From: Gallaecimonas sp. GXIMD4217
GTDB lineage: Bacteria; Pseudomonadota; Gammaproteobacteria; Enterobacterales; Gallaecimonadaceae
Reading direction: 5' to 3'
NCBI RefSeq assembly: GCF_038087665.1
Contig: NZ_CP149925.1
Coordinates: 2,728,870-2,792,869 of the forward strand
Length of the DNA: 64,000 nucleotides
A model generated the notes under the pieces. That model did not search any database and was not told where the DNA came from. It worked only from the letters and a program-made list of their open reading frames with translations. The translations under genes and the position numbers were made by a program. Positions 46,504 to 55,401 of this stretch are shown one piece after another (position 1 is the first letter of the stretch; every line of letters starts with the position of its first letter).

Positions 46504-46537
46504 AAAAAAACGGGGCCAGCTGGCCCCGTTTTTTTAT
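46504..46537 (+). terminator. Bidirectional terminator between receptor gene and efp
   Basis: Perfect palindrome CGGGGCCAGCTGGCCCCG (46511-46528) with nine A before and seven T after, so it works for the plus-strand receptor gene and for minus-strand efp. Confidence 0.93.
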
Positions 46538-46549
46538 GCGCTCAAGTGC

Positions 46550-47116
46550 TTACTTGACGCGGGAGACGTACTCGCCGGAGCGGGTATCGACCTTGATCAC
46601 TTCGCCGATCTGGATGAACAGCGGTACCCGCACCACGGCGCCCGTGGCCAGGGTGGCGGGCTTGCCGCCGGTGCCGGCGGTGTCGCCCTTGAGGCCCGGA
46701 TCGGTGTCGGTGACTTCCAGCTCAACGAAGTTGGGCGGGGTCACGGCGATGGGGCTGCCGTTCCACAGAGTCAGGGTGCAGACGTCCTGCTCCACCAGCC
46801 ACTTGATGTTGTCGCCCACGGCCTTCTCGTCGGCGGCCAGCTGCTCGAAGGTGTCGTTGTTCATGAAGTGCCAGAACTCGCCGTCGTTGTAGAGGTAGGC
46901 CAGTTCCATGTCCATGACGTCGGCCGCTTCCACGGATTCACCGGACTTGAAGGTCTTTTCCAGCACCTTGTTGGAGATCAGCTTGCGGATCTTGACGCGG
47001 TTGAAGGCCTGGCCCTTGCCGGGCTTGACCAGTTCGTTCTCGATGATGACGCAGGGTTCGCCATCGAGGAGGATCTTGAGACCATTCTTGAATTCGTTGG
47101 TACTATAAGACGCCAT
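46550..47116 (-). CDS. efp: Translation elongation factor P
   Basis: Relieves ribosome stalling at polyproline. 188 residues in three beta-barrel domains. The modification loop [15 protein letters not shown] places Lys34 at the tip, the residue that EpmA beta-lysylates in this type of EF-P. The partner gene epmB is divergent 33 nt away, which supports that modification route rather than rhamnosylation (which uses Arg). Confidence 0.98.
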   Translation of the reverse strand: MASYSTNEFKNGLKILLDGEPCVIIENELVKPGKGQAFNRVKIRKLISNKVLEKTFKSGESVEAADVMDMELAYLYNDGEFWHFMNNDTFEQLAADEKAVGDNIKWLVEQDVCTLTLWNGSPIAVTPPNFVELEVTDTDPGLKGDTAGTGGKPATLATGAVVRVPLFIQIGEVIKVDTRSGEYVSRVK

Positions 47117-47149
47117 TTTTGCCTCTTGTCCAAATTGTCACCGAATAGA

Positions 47150-48172
47150 ATGTCGCAAATGATACCCGCAAAAGCGCCGCTTTGGGAGCTTTGCTGGCGT
47201 GACGTCCTCAAGGGCGCCATCACCAGGCCACAGCAGCTGCTGTCCGAGCTGGATCTGGATGCCGACGCCTTCGCCGCTGGCTTCGGGGCCAGGCGGCTAT
47301 TCGCGCTGCGGGTGCCCCGGCCCTTCGTGGCGCTGATGGAAAAGGGCAACCCCAGGGATCCGCTGCTGCTGCAGGTGATGACGGCCGCCGAGGAGCTGCT
47401 GGACAGCCCCGGCTTCTCGGCCGACCCCCTCAAGGAGCAGCAGGCGGCGGTGCCTGGCCTGCTGCACAAGTACCCCAGCCGGGTGCTGATGGTCCTCAAG
47501 GGCGGCTGTGCCGTGAACTGCCGCTATTGCTTCCGGCGCCACTTCCCCTACCAGGACAACCCGGGCACCAGGGCCGGCTGGCAGGGCGCCCTGGACTATA
47601 TCGCCGCCCATCCCGAGGTGGAGGAGGTGATCCTCTCCGGCGGCGATCCGCTGATGGCCAAGGACGAGGAGCTGGCCTGGCTGATAGAACGCCTGAACGC
47701 CATAAGCCACCTGAAGATGCTGCGCATCCACACCAGGCTGCCGGTGGTGATCCCCAGCCGCATCGACCAGTCCTTTTTGGACACCCTGGCCCAGAGCCGG
47801 CTGCCGCTGGTGATGGTGCTGCACATCAACCACGGCAACGAAATAGGCGGGGATCTGAAAAAGGCCTGCGCCGCCCTGCGCGAAGCCGGCGTCACCCTGC
47901 TCAACCAGTCGGTGCTGCTCAAGGATGTCAACGACGATGTGGACAGCCTGGTGGACTTGTCCCACGCCCTGTTCGGCGCCGGCATACTGCCCTATTACCT
48001 GCACGTCCTGGACAGGGTCCAGGGCGCCGCCCACTTCCTGGTGGAGGATGACAGGGCCAAGGCCCTGGCGCGGGCGCTGACCGGCCGCTTGTCCGGCTAC
48101 CTGGTGCCCAGGCTGACCCGGGAAGTGCCGGATCGCCCCTCCAAGACCCCACTGAACCTGGATATGGAATAA
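47150..48172 (+). CDS. epmB: EF-P beta-lysylation protein EpmB (lysine 2,3-aminomutase family)
   Basis: Radical-SAM, PLP-dependent enzyme converting alpha- to (R)-beta-lysine for EF-P modification. 340 residues from ATG 47150. It has the radical-SAM triad CAVNCRYCF (about 116-124), EVILSGGDPLMAKD (about 160-173) and HINHGNEIG. PLP Lys is expected in the C-terminal VPRLTREVPDRPSK region. Divergent from efp, its target. epmA is not in the window. Confidence 0.96.
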   Translation: MSQMIPAKAPLWELCWRDVLKGAITRPQQLLSELDLDADAFAAGFGARRLFALRVPRPFVALMEKGNPRDPLLLQVMTAAEELLDSPGFSADPLKEQQAAVPGLLHKYPSRVLMVLKGGCAVNCRYCFRRHFPYQDNPGTRAGWQGALDYIAAHPEVEEVILSGGDPLMAKDEELAWLIERLNAISHLKMLRIHTRLPVVIPSRIDQSFLDTLAQSRLPLVMVLHINHGNEIGGDLKKACAALREAGVTLLNQSVLLKDVNDDVDSLVDLSHALFGAGILPYYLHVLDRVQGAAHFLVEDDRAKALARALTGRLSGYLVPRLTREVPDRPSKTPLNLDME

Positions 48173-48174
48173 CG

Positions 48175-48498
48175 ATGTCACTCTCTAACGAACAACGCAC
48201 CCAACTGCTCAACCACCTCAAGGACAACCTCAAGGTGGCCTACCAGAAGGCCCTGGACGCCGACGCCCGCCTCGACGGCCTGGCCAGGGAAAACCTGGCC
48301 CAGTTCGAGGCGGTGCTGACCAAGGACGCCGGCTTCCAGGTGGAGGCCAAGCGCTTCAAGCCCTATGTGGAGGAGCTGGCCGGTGATATCGCCGCCCTGG
48401 AAGGTGCCGGCGAGGCGGCCTTCCTGGCCGGCCTGCAGCAGGCAACCCAGAAGCTCAAGGTGCTGCTGGAAACCCTGGCCAGGCTGAAAACGCTCTAA
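48175..48498 (+). CDS. Hypothetical small helical protein after epmB
   Basis: 107 residues, almost entirely predicted helix, no signal or membrane segment, rich in Leu, Ala, Lys and Glu. The ATG lies 2 nt after the epmB stop, so it is co-transcribed. I do not recognise it. The stretch AKRFKPYVEELAGDIAALEG is faintly like part of the primosomal protein PriC, but the protein is much shorter, so I do not assign that name. The stop is built into the following terminator. Confidence 0.7.
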   Translation: MSLSNEQRTQLLNHLKDNLKVAYQKALDADARLDGLARENLAQFEAVLTKDAGFQVEAKRFKPYVEELAGDIAALEGAGEAAFLAGLQQATQKLKVLLETLARLKTL

Positions 48499-48529
48499 AA
48501 GCAAGGCGCCCGGCGGCGCCTTGCTTTTT
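48498..48529 (+). terminator. Terminator after the epmB operon
   Basis: Hairpin AAAGCAAGGCGCC/GGCGCCTTGCTTT with a CGGC loop and flanking A and T runs; probably serves both this operon and the minus-strand gene ending at 48528. Confidence 0.9.
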
Positions 48530-48893
48530 AACGCCCCTGGTCCTGTTCGGCGATATATTGCTCCAGCAGCCCCAGCCGCAGCTGAATATCCTGCAAGGAG
48601 GCGGTGCGCTGGCGCATCAGCAGCACCACGCTGGCCAGGCAGGCGACGATGATGGAGAAGGCCATGGCGACCATCAGCACGTTCTTCTTGGCTTCCAGCA
48701 CATCAATGGATTGGGCCAGGCCGACGTCGTGACGCTGGATGACCAGCTGCAGCTCCTGGTAGAAATACAGGCCCACATAGGCCAGAAAGGCCAGGGTGGC
48801 CAACCAGGCGACCAGGCTGACAACCAGGATGAGGCTGTAGAGGCTGCGATCGCGTTTTACCTTCGCCCAGAGCGGATCCTGTTGCTTATCCAT
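48528..48893 (-). CDS. Two-helix membrane protein coupled to an ECF sigma factor
   Basis: 121 residues: about 18 cytosolic residues, membrane helix 1 (about 19-45), a 25-residue periplasmic loop, helix 2 (about 72-93) and a cytosolic coiled tail (LQDIQLRLGLLEQYIAEQ). No zinc anti-sigma motif (HxxxCxxC) is present and I do not recognise the family. Its ATG overlaps the sigma gene's last codons by 8 nt (ATGGATAA), which suggests fixed stoichiometry and a possible role in controlling the sigma factor, an inference from gene order only. Confidence 0.75.
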   Translation of the reverse strand: MDKQQDPLWAKVKRDRSLYSLILVVSLVAWLATLAFLAYVGLYFYQELQLVIQRHDVGLAQSIDVLEAKKNVLMVAMAFSIIVACLASVVLLMRQRTASLQDIQLRLGLLEQYIAEQDQGR

Positions 48894-49443
48894 GGCGAGT
48901 CTCCTTTAGGTTTTGTATCGAGGGGAGCCGGGCAAGACGCTGCCTGGCGTGGTAAAGACGGGTTTTCACCGTACCGACCGAGCAGCCCACTATCCTGGCG
49001 ATATCCAGGCAGCTCAGCTCCTGCCAGTAGAACAGATAGGTGACCTCGCGCTGTGCCGGCGGCAGCCCGGCCAGCGCCGCCTTGACCGGCGCCAGCTGCC
49101 GCGACGGCGGCGCCGGCTCGAACAAGAGCCCCGGCTCGGCCTCCAGGCTCTCTTCTCGATGGGGGGCCCGGCGCAGGGCATCAACGGCGACACCGCGGGC
49201 GATCTGCAGCAGCCAACTCTTAAAGGCATAGACGGAGCCGAGGCTGCTCAGGCGCCGGTAGGCCTTGAGCCAAAGCTGTTGCTGCAGGTCGTCCACATCG
49301 GCGGCGACCATGCCCAGCTGGCGCAGGTAGCCGGCGGTCAGCCCGGAAAACTGCTGGTACAGGGCATTAAAGCTCTGCTGGCAGCCGGCCTGGGCACGCA
49401 GGACACGAAGTGAGAGTTGGGGGCTTTCCTTGCCTGGGGTCAT
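48886..49443 (-). CDS. ECF-type RNA polymerase sigma factor
   Basis: 185 residues with region 2 (about 20-90: FNALYQQFSGLTAGYLRQLG, DVDDLQQQLWLKAYRRL, FKSWLLQIARGVAVDALRR) and region 4 (about 122-170: LPPAQREVTYLFYWQELSC, DIARIVGCSVGTVKTRLYHA). An Ala/Pro-rich linker lies between. It directs polymerase to a small regulon not evident here. The promoter-like GAAC-N17-CGTC 33 nt upstream fits autoregulation. The overlapping downstream membrane protein is the best candidate partner. Confidence 0.92.
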   Translation of the reverse strand: MTPGKESPQLSLRVLRAQAGCQQSFNALYQQFSGLTAGYLRQLGMVAADVDDLQQQLWLKAYRRLSSLGSVYAFKSWLLQIARGVAVDALRRAPHREESLEAEPGLLFEPAPPSRQLAPVKAALAGLPPAQREVTYLFYWQELSCLDIARIVGCSVGTVKTRLYHARQRLARLPSIQNLKETRHG

Positions 49444-49475
49444 CTTCCCGAAAGGTGGTCCGTTTTTCTGGAAAG

Positions 49476-49500
49476 GACGCAGACTACCCCAATCGGGTTC
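49476..49500 (-). promoter_or_regulatory. Candidate ECF-type promoter of the sigma operon
   Basis: On the minus strand GAAC (49497-49500) followed by C, 17 nt, then CGTC (49476-49479). GAAC around -35 and CGTC around -10 are common to many ECF-dependent promoters. It ends about 33 nt before the sigma ATG. Confidence 0.5.
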
Positions 49501-49517
49501 AAATTATTTAGGCAATT

Positions 49518-49547
49518 GAAAAAACCGGAGCCAGGGCCCCGGTTTTC
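49518..49547 (-). terminator. Terminator of the VOC gene
   Basis: Hairpin AAAACCGG/CCGGTTTT with a 10-nt loop and a further T tract on the minus strand, 14 nt past the stop. Confidence 0.75.
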
Positions 49548-49561
49548 ATCTATCAAGGCGC

Positions 49562-50029
49562 CTAGCCGGCGTCCTGGCTGAAGAAGGCATCCATGCGCCT
49601 TTGCAGCTCCTGCTCGCTGAGGTCTTCCTGGTGGGTGGCGATGGTCCACTGATGGCCAAAGGGATCCTTCAGGGTCCCAGTCCTGTCACCGTAGAACTGA
49701 TCCTGGACCGGCCTGAGCAGGGTGGCGCCGGCCGCCAGGGCCTGGGCCAGGGTCTTGTCCACGTCTATCACATAAAGCAGCAGCGACACCGGGGTGCCGC
49801 CCAGGGTGCCGGGGCTCTTACTTTCCCACTCGGGGTTTTCGTCACAGAGCATCAGCTGGGAGTCGCCGATCTGCAGCTCGGCGTGGCCTATGCCGCCCGA
49901 GGGCGTGGTCAGCCGCAACAGCTCCACGGCACCGAAGGCCTGGCGGTAGAAGCGGATGGCTTCGTCCGAGTCGGGCACAATCAGGTAGGGGGTGAGGTTG
50001 TGAAAGCCTTCGGGTATGGGATGGGCCAT
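49562..50029 (-). CDS. VOC-superfamily protein, PhnB-like
   Basis: 155 residues forming two beta-alpha-beta3 modules typical of glyoxalase/bleomycin-resistance folds: TPYLIVPDSDEAIRFYRQAF at the start and YGDRTGTLKDPFGHQWTIAT near 115-134, the PhnB-type signature. Metal ligands are not certain (candidates His49 in IGHAELQ and Glu or His in the second half). Activity unknown. Monocistronic, between yaeQ and its own terminator. Confidence 0.85.
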   Translation of the reverse strand: MAHPIPEGFHNLTPYLIVPDSDEAIRFYRQAFGAVELLRLTTPSGGIGHAELQIGDSQLMLCDENPEWESKSPGTLGGTPVSLLLYVIDVDKTLAQALAAGATLLRPVQDQFYGDRTGTLKDPFGHQWTIATHQEDLSEQELQRRMDAFFSQDAG

Positions 50030-50069
50030 GGCGGCTCCCTCGGCGGTGACGGGAGCCTAAAGTGTAGCC

Positions 50070-50606
50070 CTAGATCAACCGTTCTGGCTTGACGTGGACA
50101 CTTAGCTCGCCGGCGCTGAGCCAGAGCTCGCCGTCGCTCAGGGTGCACTGCAGCTCCATGTTGCGCTGGGCCAATGCCGCCAGGGCCTCGGCCTGGTCGT
50201 CCGCCACATGCAGCAGGCTGAAGCCTTTCTGTCCTTCGAGCCAGGCCTGCTGCTTCTGCCACCAGGGGCCGAAGGCCCTGTCGCCATAAGTGAGCAGCAC
50301 CACCTGTTTGGAGCGGCCCAGGGCCTTCTTGATGCGGCGCTCGTCGGGCAGGCCCAGATCGATCCACAGCTCAATCTCGCCGCTCAGGCTCTGTTGCCAG
50401 AGATCCGGCTCGTCGTCGGCACACAGGCCCTTGGTGAACTGGAGGTCCTCATGGGCATGGAGCAGGAAGGCCAACAGCCGCAGCATCAGCCGCTTCTCGG
50501 TTTCGGAGGGGTGGCAGGCCAACGTCAGGGCATGGTCTGCGTAGTAGTGGCGATCCAGGTCGCTGATGTTGACCTTGGCCTTGTAGATGGTGGCGCCGAG
50601 GGCCAT
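50070..50606 (-). CDS. yaeQ: YaeQ family protein
   Basis: 178 residues from ATG 50606 (MALGATIYKAKVNISDLDRH), preceded by GGAG at 6 nt. HPSETEKRLMLRLLAFLLHA, WIDLGLPDERRIKKALGRS and the late TLSDGELWLSAGE segment match the YaeQ family (E. coli 181 residues), which has a PD-(D/E)XK nuclease-like fold. E. coli yaeQ is linked to RfaH-loss suppression, but its biochemical role is unclear. Confidence 0.93.
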   Translation of the reverse strand: MALGATIYKAKVNISDLDRHYYADHALTLACHPSETEKRLMLRLLAFLLHAHEDLQFTKGLCADDEPDLWQQSLSGEIELWIDLGLPDERRIKKALGRSKQVVLLTYGDRAFGPWWQKQQAWLEGQKGFSLLHVADDQAEALAALAQRNMELQCTLSDGELWLSAGELSVHVKPERLI

Positions 50607-50654
50607 GACAGGCTCCAAATTTGCGAAAGGGGCCACATATTAACGCAAATTTCA

Positions 50655-50833
50655 TTGGATCTGCGGCCGAGAAAGCTCTATGCTGCGTGCAGCCTGTAAG
50701 ACATGGCTAGATAGCAAGATGCAAACACCGCGAGTCCCTAGCAGTACTACGTTATGTTCGTCCTCTCTCTTCCCACGTCTCAGCGCCAAAGCCCGGTTGG
50801 GCAACCGTTTTGTTTATTCAGAAGGACAACATC
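50655..50833 (+). promoter_or_regulatory. Promoter and long 5' leader of the cold-shock gene
   Basis: TTGGAT (50655-50660), an 18-nt spacer and TATGCT (50679-50684) would start transcription near 50691, giving a leader of about 140 nt. Long untranslated leaders that refold at low temperature are typical of cspA-type genes; I did not identify a specific cold-box. The leader holds a GCCCGGTTGGGC hairpin near 50790-50802 and AGAAGGA before the ATG. Confidence 0.5.
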
Positions 50834-51043
50834 ATGTCTAACGTAGTTACCGGTACTGTTAAGTGGTTCAACGACGAGAAAGGCTACGGCTTCATCGCTC
50901 AGGAAGGCGGCAAGGACGTATTCGTTCACTTCCGCTCCATCATCGGCGAAGGTCGTCGCACCCTGGTTGAAGGCCAGAGCGTCGAGTTCACCATCAGCCA
51001 AGGCCAGAAAGGCCCCCAGGCTGACAACGTTCGCCCGCTGTAA
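50834..51043 (+). CDS. CspA-family cold-shock protein
   Basis: 69-residue single-domain OB-fold RNA chaperone. RNP1 is KGYGFIAQ (about 16-23) and RNP2 is VFVHF (about 30-34); it ends [12 protein letters not shown] 50834 is preceded by AGAAGGA at 8 nt. Which paralogue (A to G) cannot be told from sequence alone. Confidence 0.97.
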   Translation: MSNVVTGTVKWFNDEKGYGFIAQEGGKDVFVHFRSIIGEGRRTLVEGQSVEFTISQGQKGPQADNVRPL

Positions 51044-51056
51044 GGCTGATTGACGA

Positions 51057-51086
51057 GAAAAAGGCTGCCGACGGGCAGCCTTTTTT
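51057..51086 (+). terminator. Terminator of the cold-shock gene
   Basis: Hairpin AAAAAGGCTGCC/GGCAGCCTTTTT, loop GACG region, followed by T residues 14 nt after the stop; also placed to end the convergent phosphatase gene at 51091. Confidence 0.93.
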
Positions 51087-51090
51087 GTGC

Positions 51091-51588
51091 CTAGTTCCCT
51101 ACCCTCAGCCTTTCCAGCTCCGCCCGGCCGGCCTCGTCGATACGCACATGGAACAGGCTGCCGTAATCATCTTCCGCCAGCGGCGCCATGCGCAGCCCGG
51201 TCAGGGCCGCCACCAGGGCCGGCACCGTATTGGAATGACCCACCACCAGTACCGCCTGCCCCTGATGTTCGGCCAGCAGTCGCTCGGCAAAGGCCTGGCT
51301 GAAGGCACCGATATCCGGGCTGATGGGCACCACGGTCGGCGTCAGTCCCGCTTCCCGGGCCGTGGGCAGGGCCGTATCGCAGGTGCGGCGAAACTGGCTG
51401 CAGTAGACGGCAGCGATGTCCCGCTCCGCCAGGAAGACCGACAGCGCCCGGGCCCTTCGCTGGCCGGCCTCGGCCAGGGAAGGGTCCCTGGGATGGTCCG
51501 CCGCCTTCTCGCCATGGCGCATTACATAGACATGGGTATCGGCCCAGCCCAGCCAGGGCAGCAGGCACAGCAGCAGGATCAGGCGCAT
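51091..51588 (-). CDS. Secreted histidine-phosphatase-superfamily protein (SixA/PhoE-like)
   Basis: 165 residues: signal peptide (1-16, ending GWA), then the catalytic RHG in HVYVMRHGEKAADH (about 24), a later VVGHSNTVPALVAAL that supplies the second His (about 118), and an SQFRRTCDTA segment (about 64) with a conserved Arg. The fold is that of phosphoglycerate-mutase-like phosphatases; the substrate is unknown. The ATG lies against the T tract of the upstream gene's terminator with no clear ribosome site. Confidence 0.88.
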   Translation of the reverse strand: MRLILLLCLLPWLGWADTHVYVMRHGEKAADHPRDPSLAEAGQRRARALSVFLAERDIAAVYCSQFRRTCDTALPTAREAGLTPTVVPISPDIGAFSQAFAERLLAEHQGQAVLVVGHSNTVPALVAALTGLRMAPLAEDDYGSLFHVRIDEAGRAELERLRVGN

Positions 51589-51623
51589 AAAAAAGCCTCG
51601 GCAAGGAAATCTTTACCGAGGCT
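51588..51623 (-). terminator. Terminator of the glutaredoxin-like gene, touching the next start codon
   Basis: On the minus strand AGCCTCGG (51616-51623) pairs with CCGAGGCT (51594-51601 region), and TTTTTT runs straight into the ATG of the phosphatase gene at 51588. Confidence 0.8.
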
Positions 51624-51647
51624 ATCAGGAAAAGGAGCAAATGGGCA

Positions 51648-52043
51648 TCAGCGCTTGATCTGGGCCGTGAAGGGATCGTTCATGAGGCGGTCCCAGAAGG
51701 GATCCTTTTCTTCCTTGCCCTGCTCGGCCAGCTTGCGAAGCGGCTCCGGTTGATAACCCCGCAGCACCTGGCCGTCGATGAGGATTATGGGCAGCGGGCC
51801 GTCGCCATGCTCTTCGAGGGCCTCTTCGCCTTCCACGGTCAGCTCCACATCGAAGCTTTCATGGGGCAGCTTTAATTCACGAAGCAGCATCTGGGTGCGG
51901 ACACAGGCGGCACACCAGTCGTTGGTGTAGAGCGTGATCTTGCCGCCACCGGGCCACCACCGGAATTCCTCCAGCGGATTGCGCCATTTGTCACTCTGTT
52001 GCAGCAGTGCCAGACCGGCCACGATGACCCACCAGCTCTTCAT
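51648..52043 (-). CDS. Membrane-anchored glutaredoxin-like protein
   Basis: 131 residues: an N-terminal hydrophobic segment (about 3-15), then a thioredoxin fold with ITLYTNDWCAACVRTQMLL (CxxC at about 45-48) and the cis-Pro loop GDGPLPIILIDG (about 81-92), ending in a charged tail. This matches small glutaredoxin-like/GrxA-related proteins of marine gammaproteobacteria; its partner is unknown. The short leader segment suggests membrane association. Confidence 0.8.
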   Translation of the reverse strand: MKSWWVIVAGLALLQQSDKWRNPLEEFRWWPGGGKITLYTNDWCAACVRTQMLLRELKLPHESFDVELTVEGEEALEEHGDGPLPIILIDGQVLRGYQPEPLRKLAEQGKEEKDPFWDRLMNDPFTAQIKR

Positions 52044-52163
52044 TCCTCTTAATCCCTGTAGAAATTTTGTGCTATTTCACCACAGCGACCTGAACTGAAA
52101 ATTAATCCGTTATTTTAAAGGCATTTATAAAAACAAAATTGACTTATCAGCCTAATCTACCGA
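52044..52163. other. AT-rich intergenic stretch upstream of the glutaredoxin-like gene
   Basis: No gene seen. Marked AT-richness compared with the window, with TATAAA/TTAAAAT-like elements on the minus strand that could promote the glutaredoxin-like gene; I cannot single out one promoter. Confidence 0.5.
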
Positions 52164-52290
52164 CACAAAACAGTCCCGCCGAAGCGGGGTGAGCCTCGAC
52201 GTCCGCAGCACGGCTGCGGAGCAGGCGAACGCCGGTACAGAGGATGTACCGGCCGGCCCCGGCGCCATGGACGGCTCCCACCATCAGACA
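52164..52290 (-). repeat. Hairpin-rich element downstream of groL with a second, degenerate terminator copy
   Basis: At 52164-52194, GACACAAAA plus CCCGCCGAAGCGGG repeats the start and stem of the real groL terminator (52286-52320) but lacks its T tract. Between the copies are two more perfect hairpins: CCGCAGCACGGCTGCGG-type near 52202-52219 and GCCGGTACA/TGTACCGGC near 52231-52253. No gene is convincing here; a 61-residue open frame is unsupported. Confidence 0.7.
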
Positions 52291-52321
52291 CAAAAAAGCC
52301 CCGCCGAAGCGGGGCTTTTTG
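52291..52321 (-). terminator. Terminator of groS-groL
   Basis: Hairpin AAGCCCCGC/GCGGGGCTT with loop CGAA, T tract on the minus strand, 22 nt after the groL stop. Confidence 0.93.
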
Positions 52322-52342
52322 CAAAGGCTCAATGAGCCGGCA

Positions 52343-53992
<1,650 letters not shown>

Positions 53993-54014
53993 TCAATTCG
54001 TTGGACAACAGGTC

Positions 54015-54308
54015 TTATTCTTCGATGATGGCGAGAATGTCGGACTCGCTCATGATGAGCACTTCTTCGCCGTCGACCTTCTCGGTCTTCACGCCGTAGC
54101 CTTCGTTGAACAGCACGGTGTCACCGATCTTGACGTCCAGCGGTTTCACTTCGCCGTTGTCCAGCACCCGGCCCTGACCGACGGCGATAACCTCGCCACG
54201 GGTGGACTTCTCGGCCGCGCTGCCGGTCAGGACGATGCCGCCGGCGGACTTGGCTTCAACTTCAGTGCGTTTAACGATGACGCGGTCGTGCAAGGGACGC
54301 AGTTTCAT
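54015..54308 (-). CDS. groS: Co-chaperonin GroES
   Basis: Heptameric lid of GroEL. 97 residues from ATG 54308 ([20 protein letters not shown]), with the mobile loop [20 protein letters not shown] (about 21-40). AGGAGA lies 6 nt before the ATG; the frame is open further upstream but without support. First gene of groSL. Confidence 0.99.
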   Translation of the reverse strand: MKLRPLHDRVIVKRTEVEAKSAGGIVLTGSAAEKSTRGEVIAVGQGRVLDNGEVKPLDVKIGDTVLFNEGYGVKTEKVDGEEVLIMSESDILAIIEE

Positions 54309-54393
54309 CTGATGTCTCCTAACGATGGTTTTACCAAACGTATGTTGTTGATAAAGGCTGCATTTTCGCAGCCAATTCCTTGTGTTGACCACC

Positions 54394-54422
54394 TATATGG
54401 GGATGCCCGGAAGGATTCCAAG
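54394..54422 (-). promoter_or_regulatory. Sigma-32 heat-shock promoter of groSL
   Basis: On the minus strand CTTGGAA (54416-54422), a 13-nt spacer and CCCCATATA (54394-54402), against the RpoH consensus CTTGAAA-N(11-16)-CCCCATNT. It lies about 86 nt before the groS ATG and 19 nt past the fxsA stop. No CIRCE repeat is seen. Confidence 0.9.
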
Positions 54423-54440
54423 GGCCGGTGGCAAAAATTT

Positions 54441-54917
54441 TTAGTCCTTGCGCTCGTAGTCGCCTTCGATGGTGCGGCCGCCCTTATCCTCGGGGGCCTG
54501 GAAAGGCCCCTGTTCAAAGGGCCCTTGCGGGCCGGCACCAAAGGGGGCCGAACCCGCGCCGTGCACCACCAGATGCTGGCCCATCTGCCTAGCCAGGCGC
54601 TTTCGCACCGGCGGTAACAGCAAGGCCAGGCCGAGCAGGTCGGTGATCAGGCCCGGGGTCACCAGCACCACGCCGGCGATGAGCAGCAGCAGGCCCTCGC
54701 AGAGCTGCTGGCCGGGCATCTCGCCCATGGCCATGCGCCGCTGGGCCTCCTGCCAGGTTTCCAGGCCGGCCCGCCGCACCAGGGTGGCCCCGACGATGGC
54801 GGTGATGATCATCAGGGCGATGGTGGCGGCGCCGCCGATGATCTCCCCGAGCTGGATCAGCAGGGCGATCTCCACAAAGGGAACGATGAGAAACAGCAGG
54901 AACAATCGGCCGAGCAT
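54441..54917 (-). CDS. fxsA: FxsA family inner-membrane protein
   Basis: 158 residues with membrane helices near 3-20, 28-45 and 76-98; RAGLETWQEAQRRMAMGEMP and GVVLVTPGLITDLLGLALLLPP are the FxsA signature. In E. coli it affects exclusion of phage T7 by the F plasmid; its normal role is unclear. A Gly/Pro-rich cytosolic tail follows (about 120-158). Position beside groSL is common. GAGGAGG sits before the ATG. Confidence 0.93.
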   Translation of the reverse strand: MLGRLFLLFLIVPFVEIALLIQLGEIIGGAATIALMIITAIVGATLVRRAGLETWQEAQRRMAMGEMPGQQLCEGLLLLIAGVVLVTPGLITDLLGLALLLPPVRKRLARQMGQHLVVHGAGSAPFGAGPQGPFEQGPFQAPEDKGGRTIEGDYERKD

Positions 54918-55077
54918 GGGGCCTCCTCAACAGGGTAATGCAAGGGATCTGGGGGCGGCCGGGTCTGAATGCAAGGGGATCGTTACGGTAAAATGACGCC
55001 CAGTGTCGTTGGCCGACTTTTACCCAAAGGGACAACTGGTTATTGTAGGGGCCAAACCGAGGATGAGAGATGCAGCC

Positions 55078-55401
55078 ATGACAGATGCCCAGGTGGTGCT
55101 CTGCACCTGCCCGGACGAGGCCATAGCCAGAGCGCTGGCCCGCAAGCTGCTTGAAAGCCGGCTGGCCGCCTGCGTCAACCTGCTGCCGGGGGTGCGCTCC
55201 CTTTATCTGTGGCAGGGCGAACTGTGCGACGAAGCCGAGGTACAGCTCGTCATCAAGAGCCGCGCCGAGCACTGGCCGGCCCTGGAACGGCTCATCGTCG
55301 AGCAACACCCTTACGAAGTGCCGGAGATCCTGGCGCTGCCGGTAAGCCAAGGACTGCCGGCTTACCTGAACTGGCTCCAAGAGGAAACACCATCACAATG
55401 A
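55078..55401 (+). CDS. cutA: CutA1 divalent-ion tolerance protein
   Basis: Small trimeric ferredoxin-fold protein tied to copper tolerance. 107 residues from ATG 55078; an earlier ATG (55063) is in frame but too close to its GAGG. CTCPDEAIARALARKLLESR, LAACVNLLPGVRSLYLWQG and HPYEVPEILALPV are family signatures, and Cys/Trp positions fit. ATGA overlap with dsbD, the gene order of E. coli. Confidence 0.96.
   Translation: MTDAQVVLCTCPDEAIARALARKLLESRLAACVNLLPGVRSLYLWQGELCDEAEVQLVIKSRAEHWPALERLIVEQHPYEVPEILALPVSQGLPAYLNWLQEETPSQ

Noticed and set aside
52147-52332. A 61-residue open frame in the region downstream of groL.
   Set aside because: It covers hairpins and a terminator and has no ribosome site or recognisable product.
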